This document shows, piece after piece, positions 12,201-16,027 of a stretch of 16,226 nt of DNA. Made by a program: the position numbers and the translations under genes. The DNA is from Hemicentrotus pulcherrimus (lineage: Eukaryota > Echinodermata > Echinoidea > Camarodonta > Strongylocentrotidae). Position 1 is the first letter of the stretch. Every line of letters starts with the position of its first letter. The stretch lies in the NCBI GenBank assembly GCA_003118195.1, contig BEXV01005152.1:1-16226 (forward strand), written 5' to 3'. A model generated the notes under the pieces. It ran no database searches, was not told where the DNA came from, and saw only the letters and a list, made by a program, of their open reading frames with translations.

Positions 12201-15200
12201 AGAATTTTTTTCTGATGTTCTTCCAACAATTGCATAGATTTTTCACCTCTTCCCATAACTCAACGCTTGCATACAAAAATAACGCTCACAAATTATTTTT
12301 CACCTCTTTCCAAAACTCAACCTTCTCTTTAAAGCTAATGTTACACCATTAGGTTTACACCTCCATAATGATGCCCATGAATTACGTAATAACCCTATTT
12401 GACTATTTCCAAACAATTTCTTTCGCAAAGTAGTTCACTCATTATTCCACACCCAATACCAAGAGCAACGGATTGCCTATCAAGAGCCAACAACAATATC
12501 TGTGAAATATGTGGTTTATACATAATGTTTACTATAAGTTGTATGAACAAAAATGAAATAAAAAGATTGCAAAGGATCCAATTTACAAATTTCATCAACT
12601 AAATACCTCAATCAATGCAATCTTTCCTTGCTTATGATTGTACTCATGTCATCCAGATTGTATAACAAACTTTGCAACATTTCTTGTTTCTCTTGAATAT
12701 GGTTTCTTATTGAAACATGTACTAAAGTAACCTGTCTACAAAAACCACTTTTTCTTGTTTCCCTGGAAAATGATTTCTTATTGAAACATATACTAAAGGA
12801 ACCTGTCTACAAATACCACTTTTTGTGTTTCTCTTTATCCATAACTAAAGTCAGGTTTGAGTGTAGTACAATAAAAAGACAGGTGTAAAACGCTTTCTCA
12901 ACTTACTTTTGTCTTGCCTTCTAATGCACCTGTACCGGCGTATATCCTACTAATATGATCACCACTCAAACCCCATATGGTCTTGTATGTCTCTGAGAAT
13001 CTGGACATGATCTGAGGTTTACTGGACACTCCAAGGGCTTCTAGCTGCTTAGCAAGCATCTATGGAAGGAATGAAATCAATCAATCATGCAATCAATGAG
13101 TGATCAATTTATCAACCAATCAGTAAGTGATCAATTCATCAACCAATCAATAAGTGATCAATTTATCAACCAATCAGTAAGTGATCAATTCATCAACCAA
13201 TCAATAAGTGATCAATTTATCAACCAATCAGTAAGTGATCAATTCATCAACCAATCAATAAGTGATCAATTTATCAACCAATCAGTAAATCAATCAATTA
13301 ATCAATCAATCTAGACTCGATCTTGAGGTTTATTGGAAACATAAAGAACTTCTAACAATCTAACTGCTTAGCCAGTATCCATGGAAAAAATAAAAGTAAT
13401 CAATCAACCAGGCACTCAATCAATCATTCAATGACAAAATTGAATGAATCATTCCTTCATTCATTCAATCAAGTGATCACAAAATCAACACATCATACCA
13501 TCAAGTTTAATAATTCATTCATTCAATCAACTGATCACAAAATCAACAAATCACACCATCAAGTTTAATAATTCATTCATTCATTCATTCATTCAATCAA
13601 TCAATAAATCATTCAATCTAGACATGATCTGAGGTTTACTGGACTCTCTATGAGCTTTCAGCTGCTTAGCCATCATCCATGAAAAGAATGAAATCAACTA
13701 GGCGCTCAATCAATAATTAAATTGAATGAAGCATTCCTTCATTCATTCAATAAACGGATCACAAAATCCATATCAATTAACGCCATTATTAAAAACGACC
13801 TGAAATTTCTTCAACTCACGTCTTGCCCAAAGAAGGTCTGCACTGCATTGGTCCTGTCTAAGCAATCCAAACAGTTTGTCCTGATAGTTCCAGTCTGCTG
13901 CCTGTGGGTGAAACGGTACAGATATTGATGGGGAAGGTTATAGGGTTACATTTCTTGAAGCACGCAGCTACAACGAAAAATACAACTCCCTTGCAGTAAA
14001 GAAAAGTTTATTAATCCCCTTCCAAATATAGCTTCCTTTACACTTTGTTATTCGGAATTGAAGGTAATCGTGATCTCTTGGGTTTTACATGAATTTTTTT
14101 TTCGTCAAGCCCTTTGTGCTTCTGTGTTGAATGTTCACGGCTATTGCAAAAAATAGGTACCCGCAGGGATGCTTAGATATGAGATGATGACAAAAAAAGT
14201 CTTCTGACCATATTGGCAATAAAACCATCAAAATATAACCGGAAATAAAATATGAAAATTATAATCCTCTTAATCGAAATCACATGGCGTGCTGTAGACC
14301 AATCACATCTTTGTATCTGAGAGAGCTATCTAATATAAGTAACTAATTCAAAATTTAAATCCGATATATTTTTTTTCTTTTAAAGTATGGAAAGGAGTTC
14401 TTCAGTGAGCCAGGAGTGAATAATGCTTACCGGATGACTTCCCCTCCCTCGCTGAAAAAGAAACCAAACTGGTCCATCTCCTTGGCAACCTTTTTCTTGA
14501 GAAGAGGGAGGTTATCCACTTTCCCTCTGCACATCTGGTGGTAGTCAAATAGAATGTGAGGAGTATCTTGATCGTGCGACGATGCTTTAAGATGGTTCTA
14601 GATTGAGAGAGTGAAAGAGAGAGAATGGTCGTACATATAGATTAGTTATCTTTCCTCTGTACGAGGGAACATGTTACACAAAAAGTAAGATCGACTTTAA
14701 GTTGGACTTAACTATGGCAGGCCGTTCATGCCACAGTTTACTCTCACCATTTACTAGCAAAGGCACAAATATTATCTAAAGATCATAATTAAGAGACCAA
14801 TGGTGAGTGCAACCATTGGCATGAATGGCCTGTCATATTTAAGTCCAACTTAAAGTTGATCTTAGTCCCTGATGCTAGTCAAGTAGAATGTGAGTAATGT
14901 CTTGTAAATGAGACAAAGCTTTCAAATGGTTCTAGATTGAGAAAGAGGAATGCCAAAAGGGTTAGATTTTCTAGGATGCCAGAAATCACTGTAAAAAGAT
15001 GAAGGACAAATTATGGATACACTATAGCACCTAATGGGACATTGCATGTAGTACAACATTATTAATAGTCATAACATATTAAACACGCTCATGTATGCAT
15101 GTCACAATGATATCTCCCAATACACTATGGCTATAGTGATTTCAATCATCATAATATGGACTTTTAGATTTGTGTGGACTGATACATGTGACATCCATTC

Positions 15201-15975
15201 AAGGCAGTGCATTAAAAGGACGTCGATCGTAGCAATCCCCATTGTCTTTGTGCAAATCTAAAAGTCCCTAATAATAGAAGGTTCTCATACAGTTCTCATA
15301 CAGTGCTCATGTTTGTCAAGCTTGACACTACTGGCGCTCCACAATTACATGTATGGCTGCCACGATGGTACTCTAGCATTTCAAGGAATTACTCTCTGCA
15401 TGGTACTCATTTACCTTGCATGGGTCGAGGGTATCTAAAGGATGTTAATGCTGTGGCAGGGATTTGAACCCGTACCCTGCACTTCACATCCTGGAGACTT
15501 TAATGCACATAATCATGTAAAGTAGTCACTCTAAGAAAATTTATGACAACTGCTGGATGGAAAGATTTTCTCTTGAAAAACATGAATTAATTGCTGAAAA
15601 ATCATATAGATATCATGGAAAGGCGTAAAATGCTAGTTGTGTCTCGCATGCGACGTCACAAATCTGGACGCTCTACATAGGACCGCTGAAGGCAGAAAAT
15701 CTGGATCTCAAAATCAACATTTGAGAGATGATTACTGTGGGCCCCAACCATTTTTGGAAGAGGGAAGTTGTTAAATTTGATAAGTAAGGCTTCCCTTTCG
15801 CAATGATATGAATTTTAGATCATTTAAAAACACTTTTGATTCTTTGAGTGACTACTTTATTGATACAAACTATTTTACCTGGAATGATTTACTGAGCATG
15901 TCTTCTCCTTCTTTGCTTCCTAGCAAGTTGACGATGACTTGATCGCCATAGTGAGCCTTCACCATGGTTAAATGC
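20..15975 (-). CDS. SYNJ1: Synaptojanin, partial gene, 16 exons (both ends outside window)
   Basis: A phosphoinositide phosphatase that strips phosphates from PI(4,5)P2 and related lipids on endocytic membranes. Sixteen exons join in phase with GT/AG borders to give 791 codons; residue numbers below count from the first whole codon of exon 1. Seen in order: C-terminal half of the Sac domain with CX5R (C98-R104); the 5-phosphatase domain with GTWNVNGG (248-255), FEEM (304-307), GNKG (382-385), HLAAGQ (404-409), WCGDFNYR (442-449), PAWTDR (518-523) and SDHR (564-567); an RRM-like region (about 575-700); and a proline-rich start of tail (from 723). No catalytic residue is missing and there is no frameshift. 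The N-terminal Sac part and most of the tail lie off the window. SYNJ1 and SYNJ2 are not separable here; an invertebrate would be expected to have one ancestral gene. Confidence 0.96.
283..545 (-). repeat. tRNA-derived SINE-like element, copy 1
   Basis: Read on the minus strand, a perfect pol III B box GGTTCGATCCC (483-493) is followed by a unique body that passes through GACACAGCATTAATGTCC and ends in a tail with CAGAATAAGATTTCTAG near 310-330. No cloverleaf can be drawn, so this is a SINE rather than a tRNA gene. The same body recurs at 15330-15520. It lies in the intron between exons 15 and 16 in the same orientation as the gene. Confidence 0.7.
658..1028. repeat. CAT/CAC trinucleotide microsatellite
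   Basis: Imperfect runs of (CAT)n and (CAC)n with occasional AACC interruptions fill about 370 bases of the intron between exons 15 and 16, ending some 50 bases from the exon 15 donor. A related tract fills the right window edge. The apparent open frames here are simple-repeat artefacts. Confidence 0.95.
1076..1244 (-). CDS. SYNJ1: Synaptojanin exon 15 of window (RRM-like end, acidic linker)
   Basis: Encodes [40 protein letters not shown] and [16 protein letters not shown]. It corresponds to vertebrate ...[20 protein letters not shown]...STLLGEDAEVAADFDMEGD. The acceptor is GACCCTAG, preceded by a CT-rich tract, and the donor is GAAG|GTGATT. If the donor were not used, translation would add Gly-Asp and stop at once, which could make a short isoform. 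A duplicate of the acceptor lies about 130 bp upstream at 1367-1396. Confidence 0.9.
1271..1660. repeat. Tandem array of an 85-107 bp GGTGGTC repeat
   Basis: The anchor GGTGGTC followed by TTCATGTACAG-like sequence recurs at 1336, 1443, 1528 and 1614, giving units of about 107, 85 and 86 bp with TATAGGCAGG and CTCAAGGGAGAC inside. The longer unit carries a copy of the exon 15 acceptor. The same family appears as a short foldback at 4123-4215 and in reverse orientation at 12685-12860. It lies in the intron between exons 14 and 15. Confidence 0.85.
1367..1396 (-). pseudogene. Duplicate of exon 15 acceptor junction
   Basis: The plus-strand stretch ATGTCCAATCTAGGGTCAAA followed by AGTTAA repeats the exon 15 border at 1236-1258 with one or two changes. 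On the minus strand it gives TTGACCCTAG followed by ATTGGACAT, an intact AG and the first codons Ile-Gly-His. No donor with a matching frame was identified after it. Confidence 0.75.
1778..1834. other. Probable low-quality sequence with ambiguous base
   Basis: A run of about 13 Gs leads into GGGCCCGG, alternating A and T homopolymers, and a single N at 1834. This pattern is typical of a poor read end. The N falls on the second base of the expected exon 14 donor, so the base calls here should not be used to judge that splice site. Confidence 0.75.
1836..1917 (-). CDS. SYNJ1: Synaptojanin exon 14 of window (RRM-like domain)
   Basis: A short 82-base exon encoding [20 protein letters not shown] and DKLNNQT. 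It aligns with vertebrate RFVEDKMWVTFLEGSSAL at the point where exon 13 stops, and the split Arg codon (AG|G) fits. The acceptor is TTTCACAG. The donor is uncertain: the sequence after ACC is G followed by the ambiguous base at 1834. If that base is A on the plus strand the donor is ACC|GTAAAA, and the phase then matches exon 15. Confidence 0.88.
1918..3118. other. Intron between exons 13 and 14, mostly unassigned
   Basis: About 1.2 kb. It contains a 78-codon plus-strand open frame at 2020-2256 ([15 protein letters not shown]..., Lys-rich end) that I do not recognise and that has no visible promoter or partner exon; it could be a transposon fragment or chance. A strong hairpin lies at 2745-2832. 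The minus-strand frame around 2844-3029 shows no similarity to the host protein. Nothing else was recognised. Confidence 0.5.
2745..2832. repeat. Long hairpin with nested inner stem
   Basis: The left arm 2745-2772 (CTATTTCTACAGCACCCCCA core) pairs with the right arm 2806-2832 (TGGGGTGCTGTAGAAATAGG) with one mismatch and one extra C. Inside it, CCATGGAAC (2783-2791) pairs with GTTCCATGG (2798-2806) across a six-base loop. A ten-base bulge separates the stems on the left arm. It may be a tiny foldback element or a structured intronic RNA. Confidence 0.85.
3119..3334 (-). CDS. SYNJ1: Synaptojanin exon 13 of window (5-phosphatase end, RRM-like start)
   Basis: Encodes [60 protein letters not shown] and [11 protein letters not shown]. 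It matches RPVVALIDIDI...R..I..EV...QGPPDGTV and then the RRM-like domain typical of synaptojanins (FDDALIDELL...GEVILIR). The acceptor is GCGTACAG and the donor is GTCAG|GTGAGA. The first base completes the Arg of SDHR, and the last two begin another Arg codon. Confidence 0.96.
3491..3816. mobile_element. MITE-like foldback element, family A
   Basis: The terminal inverted repeats are about 45 bp and imperfect: the left arm begins GTGTTTCACAAAGATCCTA and the right arm, reversed, begins TTTTTTCACAAACATCCTAA; both continue GTTGAACTTA and CTCTAAGTT or TTCTAAGTT. The interior is AT-rich with no coding capacity. A fragment of one end recurs at 9096-9152. It lies in the intron between exons 12 and 13. 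Confidence 0.8.
4123..4215. mobile_element. Short palindromic repeat (GGTGGTC family)
   Basis: A foldback of about 93 bp: CAGTCAAACCTGTATATAAAG, with GACCACCTGCCTATAAAGACC after it, pairs with GGTGGTCTTTATAGACAGG and TTTCACCGTAT at the other end. It belongs to the same family as the tandem array at 1271-1660 and is probably a minimal nonautonomous element. Confidence 0.8.
4260..4335 (+). repeat. tRNA-derived SINE-like fragment
   Basis: An A-box-like TGGCCTGGTGG (4263-4273) and a perfect B box GGTTCAAGTCC (4305-4315) are spaced as in tRNA genes. The 5' and 3' ends do not pair as an acceptor stem and the T stem is imperfect, so this is a SINE head or tRNA relic in antisense to the gene. The rest of the intron to 4426 shows nothing further. 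Confidence 0.6.
4427..4511 (-). CDS. SYNJ1: Synaptojanin exon 12 of window (catalytic SDHR)
   Basis: An 85-base exon encoding [20 protein letters not shown] and ELKTSDH, with R completed by exon 13. [16 protein letters not shown] is the final conserved block of the 5-phosphatase domain, with the catalytic His at residue 566. Vertebrates have a longer insert before LHYGR. The acceptor is CTGTGTAG, after a long CT-rich tract, and the donor is CACAG|GTATAC. It is too short to show as an open frame; it was found by matching exon phases and motif order. Confidence 0.94.
4512..4946. other. Intron between exons 11 and 12, nothing recognised
   Basis: 435 bases of AT-rich sequence. A GAGAGAGAG tract on the plus strand (4520-4530) forms the CT-rich tract of the exon 12 acceptor. 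No repeat or gene was recognised in the remainder. Confidence 0.6.
4947..5112 (-). CDS. SYNJ1: Synaptojanin exon 11 of window (PTYKYD, PAWTDR)
   Basis: Encodes [55 protein letters not shown]. It carries the substrate-site motif PTYKYD (497-502) and the third signature PAWTDRILW (518-526). The acceptor is TTTTGTAG and the donor is GATA|GTAAGG; it starts in phase 0 and leaves one base of an Asn codon. A copy of the acceptor and first codons is present at 6789-6867 in the upstream intron. Confidence 0.96.
5181..5436. mobile_element. MITE-like foldback element, family B, copy 1
   Basis: The left arm CTTTAAGTTGGACGTAACTA, then TGGCAGGCCGTTTATGCCA, is mirrored by the right arm, which reads GGCCTGCCATAGTTAAGCCC and then AACTTAAAGTC. 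Inner arms TTGCTCTTACCATT and AATGGTAAGAGCAA also pair. The interior is short and noncoding. It starts four bases after the end of the segment duplicated at 6789-6867. Copy 2 is at 14686-14865. Confidence 0.85.
5437..6788. other. Intron 10-11 middle, unassigned AT-rich sequence
   Basis: About 1.35 kb with no recognised gene. A 23-bp direct repeat (TGTACCAAAGTCAGGAACCA core) sits at 5828-5850 and 6420-6442. A minus-strand 92-codon frame at 6413-6691 has no motif I recognise. The block separates the genuine exon 11 acceptor from its duplicate. Confidence 0.5.
6789..6867 (-). pseudogene. Duplicate of exon 11 acceptor junction
   Basis: About 79 bases match 5099-5176 at roughly nine positions in ten, covering the upstream intron, the acceptor TTTTGTAG and the first codons (Thr-Phe-Gln-Gly), after which similarity stops. 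The copied AG is intact. The frame stays open for about 30 codons to a TAA overlapping a possible GTAATC donor near 6708, but that exon would not encode phosphatase sequence. Confidence 0.8.
6981..7135. mobile_element. MITE-like foldback element, family C, copy 1
   Basis: Both ends read ATCAGGGCCC. The arms continue CATTTCACAAAACTTGTCAT on the left and TGTTTCATAAAACTTGTCAT on the reversed right, followed by CAAT. It is about 155 bp in total, with no coding capacity. It lies in the intron between exons 10 and 11. Confidence 0.85.
7179..7326. mobile_element. MITE-like foldback element, family C, copy 2
   Basis: The left end GGGGGCCGTTTCACAAAGCC and the reversed right end GGGAGGTGTTTCACAAAACT share the family C layout, with TGACAAATGAC and its mirror inside the arms. 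It is more diverged than copy 1, which lies 43 bases away in the same intron. Confidence 0.75.
7355..7570 (-). repeat. 108-bp tandem duplication over exon 10 donor
   Basis: Two copies (7355-7462 and 7463-7570) of a 108-base unit. The copy at 7463-7570 contains the last 39 bases of exon 10 and its donor; the other repeats the codons for [12 protein letters not shown] and the same AAT|GTAAGTGTCACTGGG donor context. The spacing is a multiple of three and the frame through the intervening sequence has no stop, so either donor gives an in-frame product. Confidence 0.92.
7532..7690 (-). CDS. SYNJ1: Synaptojanin exon 10 of window (WCGDFNYRI)
   Basis: 53 codons in phase 0-0: [62 protein letters not shown] is the second signature motif of inositol-5-phosphatases, with Asp445 and Asn447 in the active site. 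The acceptor is CCCCTAG and the donor is AAT|GTAAGT. A second, identical donor 108 bp downstream (exon end 7424) could extend this exon in frame with no stop. Confidence 0.96.
7691..8477. other. Intron between exons 9 and 10, nothing recognised
   Basis: About 790 bases with no gene or clear repeat, apart from a C-rich run near 8432-8447. The plus- and minus-strand short frames around 8169-8457 show no recognisable protein. Confidence 0.6.
8478..8600. repeat. SINE-like tail fragment
   Basis: AATAATATTTGTTTCTTGTATAGCGCA and CTACCATTACGGCGCTC resemble the tail part of the SINE at 283-545 (CTGCCATTACAGCGCTC). No B box is present, so this is a truncated copy. It lies within about 20 bases of the exon 9 donor. 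Confidence 0.5.
8618..8810 (-). CDS. SYNJ1: Synaptojanin exon 9 of window (5-phosphatase core)
   Basis: Encodes [60 protein letters not shown] and MFPM. It carries the conserved GNKG (382-385) and HLAAGQ (404-409) motifs. Where vertebrates have VKTGMGGATGNKGAVA it reads [16 protein letters not shown]. The acceptor is GATACAG and the donor is ATG|GTAAGT. Both borders are hemmed by repeats: a truncated foldback copy starts 16 bases upstream of the exon, and a SINE-like tail begins about 20 bases past the donor. Confidence 0.96.
8827..8967 (-). repeat. Truncated foldback family D copy, inverted
   Basis: About 141 bases starting GTTTAACAACATTAAATCTG and ending TTTGAGTGACCG match, in reverse orientation, 10654-10795 inside the complete family D element. 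The terminal repeats are missing. It begins 16 bases from exon 9, so it probably supplies branch-point sequence for the exon 9 acceptor. Confidence 0.85.
9096..9152. repeat. Solo end of a family A foldback element
   Basis: TACAACTTAGAGTTAAGTTC followed by AAATTAGGATATTTGTGAAACACTCCC matches the right arm of the element at 3491-3816. The other arm is absent. It lies 28 bases past the exon 8 donor. Confidence 0.7.
9181..9321 (-). CDS. SYNJ1: Synaptojanin exon 8 of window (5-phosphatase core)
   Basis: Encodes [40 protein letters not shown] and QHAPFI, nearly identical to vertebrate [44 protein letters not shown]. The first base completes the Ser codon split with exon 7, and the last two bases start an Arg codon. 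The acceptor is TCTTTGCAG and the donor is ATCAG|GTATAA. Confidence 0.96.
9425..9880. repeat. CTAT/CTAC/CTGT microsatellite tract
   Basis: TC-rich sequence (9440-9470) leads into long runs of (ATCT)n, (CTAC)n and (CTGT)n to 9880, just before the exon 7 donor. The plus-strand open frames rich in Tyr, Leu and Ser here are repeat artefacts. Confidence 0.95.
9887..9989 (-). CDS. SYNJ1: Synaptojanin exon 7 of window (5-phosphatase, FEEMV)
   Basis: Encodes [20 protein letters not shown] and [13 protein letters not shown]. The core [17 protein letters not shown] matches vertebrate [17 protein letters not shown], including the Mg-binding Glu of the FEE motif. The first third is divergent where vertebrates have QEFQDKRSKPT. 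The acceptor is TTGTGTAG and the donor is GCAAG|GTTAGT. The donor sits about 20 bases from a long CTAT microsatellite. Confidence 0.94.
9990..10227. other. Intron between exons 6 and 7, first part, nothing recognised
   Basis: AT-rich sequence with no recognised repeat or gene, followed by the inverted repeat at 10228. Confidence 0.5.
10228..10395 (-). repeat. Inverted repeat X, left copy
   Basis: About 168 bases that are the reverse complement of 11940-12108 with scattered changes; shared landmarks include TGTACTGCAAGGTT, ATCATCAAAATGATAA and GCACTGTACACAGAAAGATG on the minus strand. The two copies flank exons 5 and 6. The family is unknown. Confidence 0.88.
10421..10806. mobile_element. MITE-like foldback element, family D, complete
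   Basis: It is bounded by perfect 11-bp terminal inverted repeats, TTAAAGGGATC and GATCCCTTTAA. The 386-base interior has no long open frame. Its right part (10654-10795) is present in opposite orientation at 8827-8967. It lies in the intron between exons 6 and 7, directly beside inverted repeat X. Confidence 0.85.
10893..11235. repeat. AAC/ATC-rich microsatellite tract
   Basis: Imperfect (AAC)n mixed with ATC and ACAT units on the plus strand, so GTT-rich in the transcript. It runs to about 25 bases from the exon 6 donor. The Leu/Val-rich minus-strand frame over it is a repeat artefact. Confidence 0.93.
11259..11447 (-). CDS. SYNJ1: Synaptojanin exon 6 of window (5-phosphatase start)
   Basis: Opens the inositol-5-phosphatase domain: [20 protein letters not shown], then [28 protein letters not shown] is the first conserved motif of the family and supplies a metal-binding Asn (251). 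The acceptor is CTCTTCCAG, preceded by a strong pyrimidine tract, and the donor is CAAG|GTGACA. The first two bases (CT) complete an Ala codon. The intron after the donor becomes an AAC-type repeat within about 25 bases. Confidence 0.96.
11696..11861 (-). CDS. SYNJ1: Synaptojanin exon 5 of window (Sac to 5-phosphatase link)
   Basis: Encodes [20 protein letters not shown] and [14 protein letters not shown], matching vertebrate [32 protein letters not shown], and then a less conserved linker ([21 protein letters not shown]). The acceptor is TCTCACAG and the donor is CATG|GTGAGA; it starts in phase 0 and leaves one base. An inverted-repeat copy lies in the intron just upstream (11940-12108), and its partner lies beyond exon 6. 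Confidence 0.95.
11940..12108 (+). repeat. Inverted repeat X, right copy
   Basis: Partner of 10228-10395 in opposite orientation, with near-identical stretches such as AGAAAAGGTTGATCA and CTAGCATATAA. It lies in the intron between exons 4 and 5. The remaining intron from 12109 to 12684 shows nothing recognisable. Confidence 0.88.
12685..12860 (-). repeat. GGTGGTC-family tandem repeat, reversed copy
   Basis: Two units of about 83 bp carrying TTTCTTATTGAAACAT, ACTAAAG and AACCTGTCTACAAA. Their reverse complement matches the array at 1443-1620 (CAGGTTCCTTTAGTATATG and TTTCAA). It is close to the exon 4 donor at 12906. Confidence 0.8.
12907..13059 (-). CDS. SYNJ1: Synaptojanin exon 4 of window (Sac domain end)
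   Basis: 51 codons in phase 0-0, beginning [20 protein letters not shown] and ending [13 protein letters not shown]. This corresponds to the vertebrate [11 protein letters not shown]...RF...MW...[19 protein letters not shown]. The acceptor is TTCCATAG and the donor is AAA|GTAAGT. The first 58 or so bases plus the acceptor region occur twice more upstream (near 13310 and 13617), each with the acceptor AG changed to GG, so this copy is the only usable one. Confidence 0.96.
13099..13287. repeat. 27-bp minisatellite with 54-bp higher-order unit
   Basis: Seven head-to-tail copies of a 27-base unit of the form AGTGATCAATTYATCAACCA plus ATCARTA. Alternate copies carry TTT/CAGT and TTC/CAAT, so the true repeat is 54 bases. 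The frame through it reads (SDQFINQS)7 because 27 is a multiple of three. It begins about 40 bases upstream of the exon 4 acceptor. Confidence 0.95.
13310..13380 (-). pseudogene. Decayed exon 4 copy 2
   Basis: The minus strand reads CCATGG then ATACTGGCTAAGCAGTTAG, matching the exon 4 border CCATAG|ATGCTTGCTAAGCAG, but the acceptor AG is GG and an in-frame TAG follows. Not usable as an exon. Confidence 0.8.
13467..13582. repeat. 58-bp tandem duplicate in intron 3-4
   Basis: TGATCACAAAATCAACA followed by ATCACACCATCAAGTTTAA-type sequence and ATTCATTCATT occurs twice, 58 bases apart (landmarks 13474 and 13532). It is flanked by (ATTC)n and (TCAA)n tracts and nested inside the 308-bp segmental repeat. 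Confidence 0.8.
13614..13680 (-). pseudogene. Exon 4 copy 3, acceptor lost
   Basis: The minus strand reads TCATGG then codons for [20 protein letters not shown], still open and close to exon 4 ([20 protein letters not shown]). The acceptor AG is changed to GG and no donor follows, so splicing to it is not expected. Confidence 0.82.
13820..13901 (-). CDS. SYNJ1: Synaptojanin exon 3 of window (Sac catalytic CX5R)
   Basis: Encodes [20 protein letters not shown] and then QTFFGQD. The stretch [12 protein letters not shown] holds the CX5R(T) signature of Sac-family phosphatases, with catalytic Cys at residue 98 and Arg at 104, so this domain should be active; the Sac domain of vertebrate SYNJ1 is active and that of some SYNJ2 forms is variable. 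The acceptor is CCCACAG and the donor is GAC|GTGAGT. The first G completes the split Arg codon, and the exon ends in phase 0. Confidence 0.96.
13902..14430. other. Intron between exons 2 and 3, nothing recognised
   Basis: 529 bases of AT-rich sequence with no repeat family or gene that I recognise. Confidence 0.6.
14431..14597 (-). CDS. SYNJ1: Synaptojanin exon 2 of window (Sac domain)
   Basis: Starts [20 protein letters not shown] and ends [14 protein letters not shown], matching the vertebrate SHLKASEH...FDYHQM...GFFYFNGSEVQR segment. The acceptor is AATCTAG and the donor is CCG|GTAAGC. It starts in phase 0 and leaves two bases (CG) of an Arg codon for exon 3. The first 54 bases also exist as a decayed copy about 330 bp upstream in the preceding intron (14878-14931). 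Confidence 0.95.
14686..14865. mobile_element. MITE-like foldback element, family B, copy 2
   Basis: The ends TAAGATCGACTTTAAGTTGG and, reversed, TAAGATCAACTTTAAGTTGG are nearly perfect inverted repeats that continue through ACTTAACTATGGCAGGCC-like sequence and CATGCCA. It is about 180 bases and noncoding. It sits between exon 2 and the decayed copy of the exon 2 start. Confidence 0.9.
14872..14955 (-). pseudogene. Decayed duplicate of exon 2 start
   Basis: An acceptor AATCTAG is followed by codons for [18 protein letters not shown], parallel to exon 2 ([18 protein letters not shown]), and then TAG where exon 2 has the Tyr codon TAC. The acceptor is intact but the stop at 14875-14877 would truncate any product. 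Similarity ends at the edge of the family B element. Confidence 0.88.
14956..15329. other. Intron 1-2 sequence with a small inverted repeat
   Basis: Mostly unassigned. GGACTTTTAGATTTG (15159-15173) and CAAATCTAAAAGTCC (15253-15267) are perfect 15-base inverted repeats around about 80 bases, perhaps a minimal foldback element. ACAGTTCTCAT is repeated near 15290-15310. Confidence 0.6.
15330..15520 (-). repeat. tRNA-derived SINE-like element, copy 2
   Basis: The minus strand carries the B box GGTTCAAATCC (15460-15470), then CTGCCACAGCATTAACATCC and GTAATTCCTTGAAATGCT, matching the body of the element at 283-545 with many changes. Same orientation as the gene. Confidence 0.65.
15521..15878. other. 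Intron 1-2, end beside exon 1, nothing recognised
   Basis: About 360 bases of AT-rich sequence leading to the exon 1 donor, with no recognised repeat. Confidence 0.5.
15879..15975 (-). CDS. SYNJ1: Synaptojanin exon 1 of window (Sac domain)
   Basis: Encodes [20 protein letters not shown] and then [12 protein letters not shown], which matches the conserved Sac-domain stretch ending [15 protein letters not shown] in vertebrate synaptojanin. The acceptor is CTCCAG and the donor is CAG|GTAAAA. The first base completes a codon split with an exon outside the window, probably Arg. It ends in phase 0. The upstream intron runs into a CAC/CAT microsatellite at the window edge. Confidence 0.95.
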
Positions 15976-16027
15976 CTGGAGGAATGGAAGATAAATAAAA
16001 GCTTGATTAGTGGTAGGACACAAACTC

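Larger units (their letters stand above)
13000..13790 (-). repeat. About 308-bp segmental triplication including exon 4 start
   Basis: The exon 4 landmark GACATGATCTGAGG (13004) recurs as GACTCGATCTTGAGG (13314) and GACATGATCTGAGG (13621), spacings of 310 and 307 bases. Each is followed by the CTGCTTAGC-ATC acceptor region and TCAATCAATCA-rich sequence, with ATTCCTTCATTCATTCAAT in copies 2 and 3. The third unit is partial. Only the lowest-coordinate unit has an intact acceptor. Confidence 0.88.

Noticed and set aside
13099..13287. CRISPR-like regular repeat array
   Set aside because: The units are contiguous with no unique spacers, and the window is clearly from an animal genome.
13087..13314. 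Open frame with repeated SDQFINQS, like a repeat protein
   Set aside because: It is the translation of a 27-bp minisatellite lying inside an intron of the minus-strand gene; no gene context.
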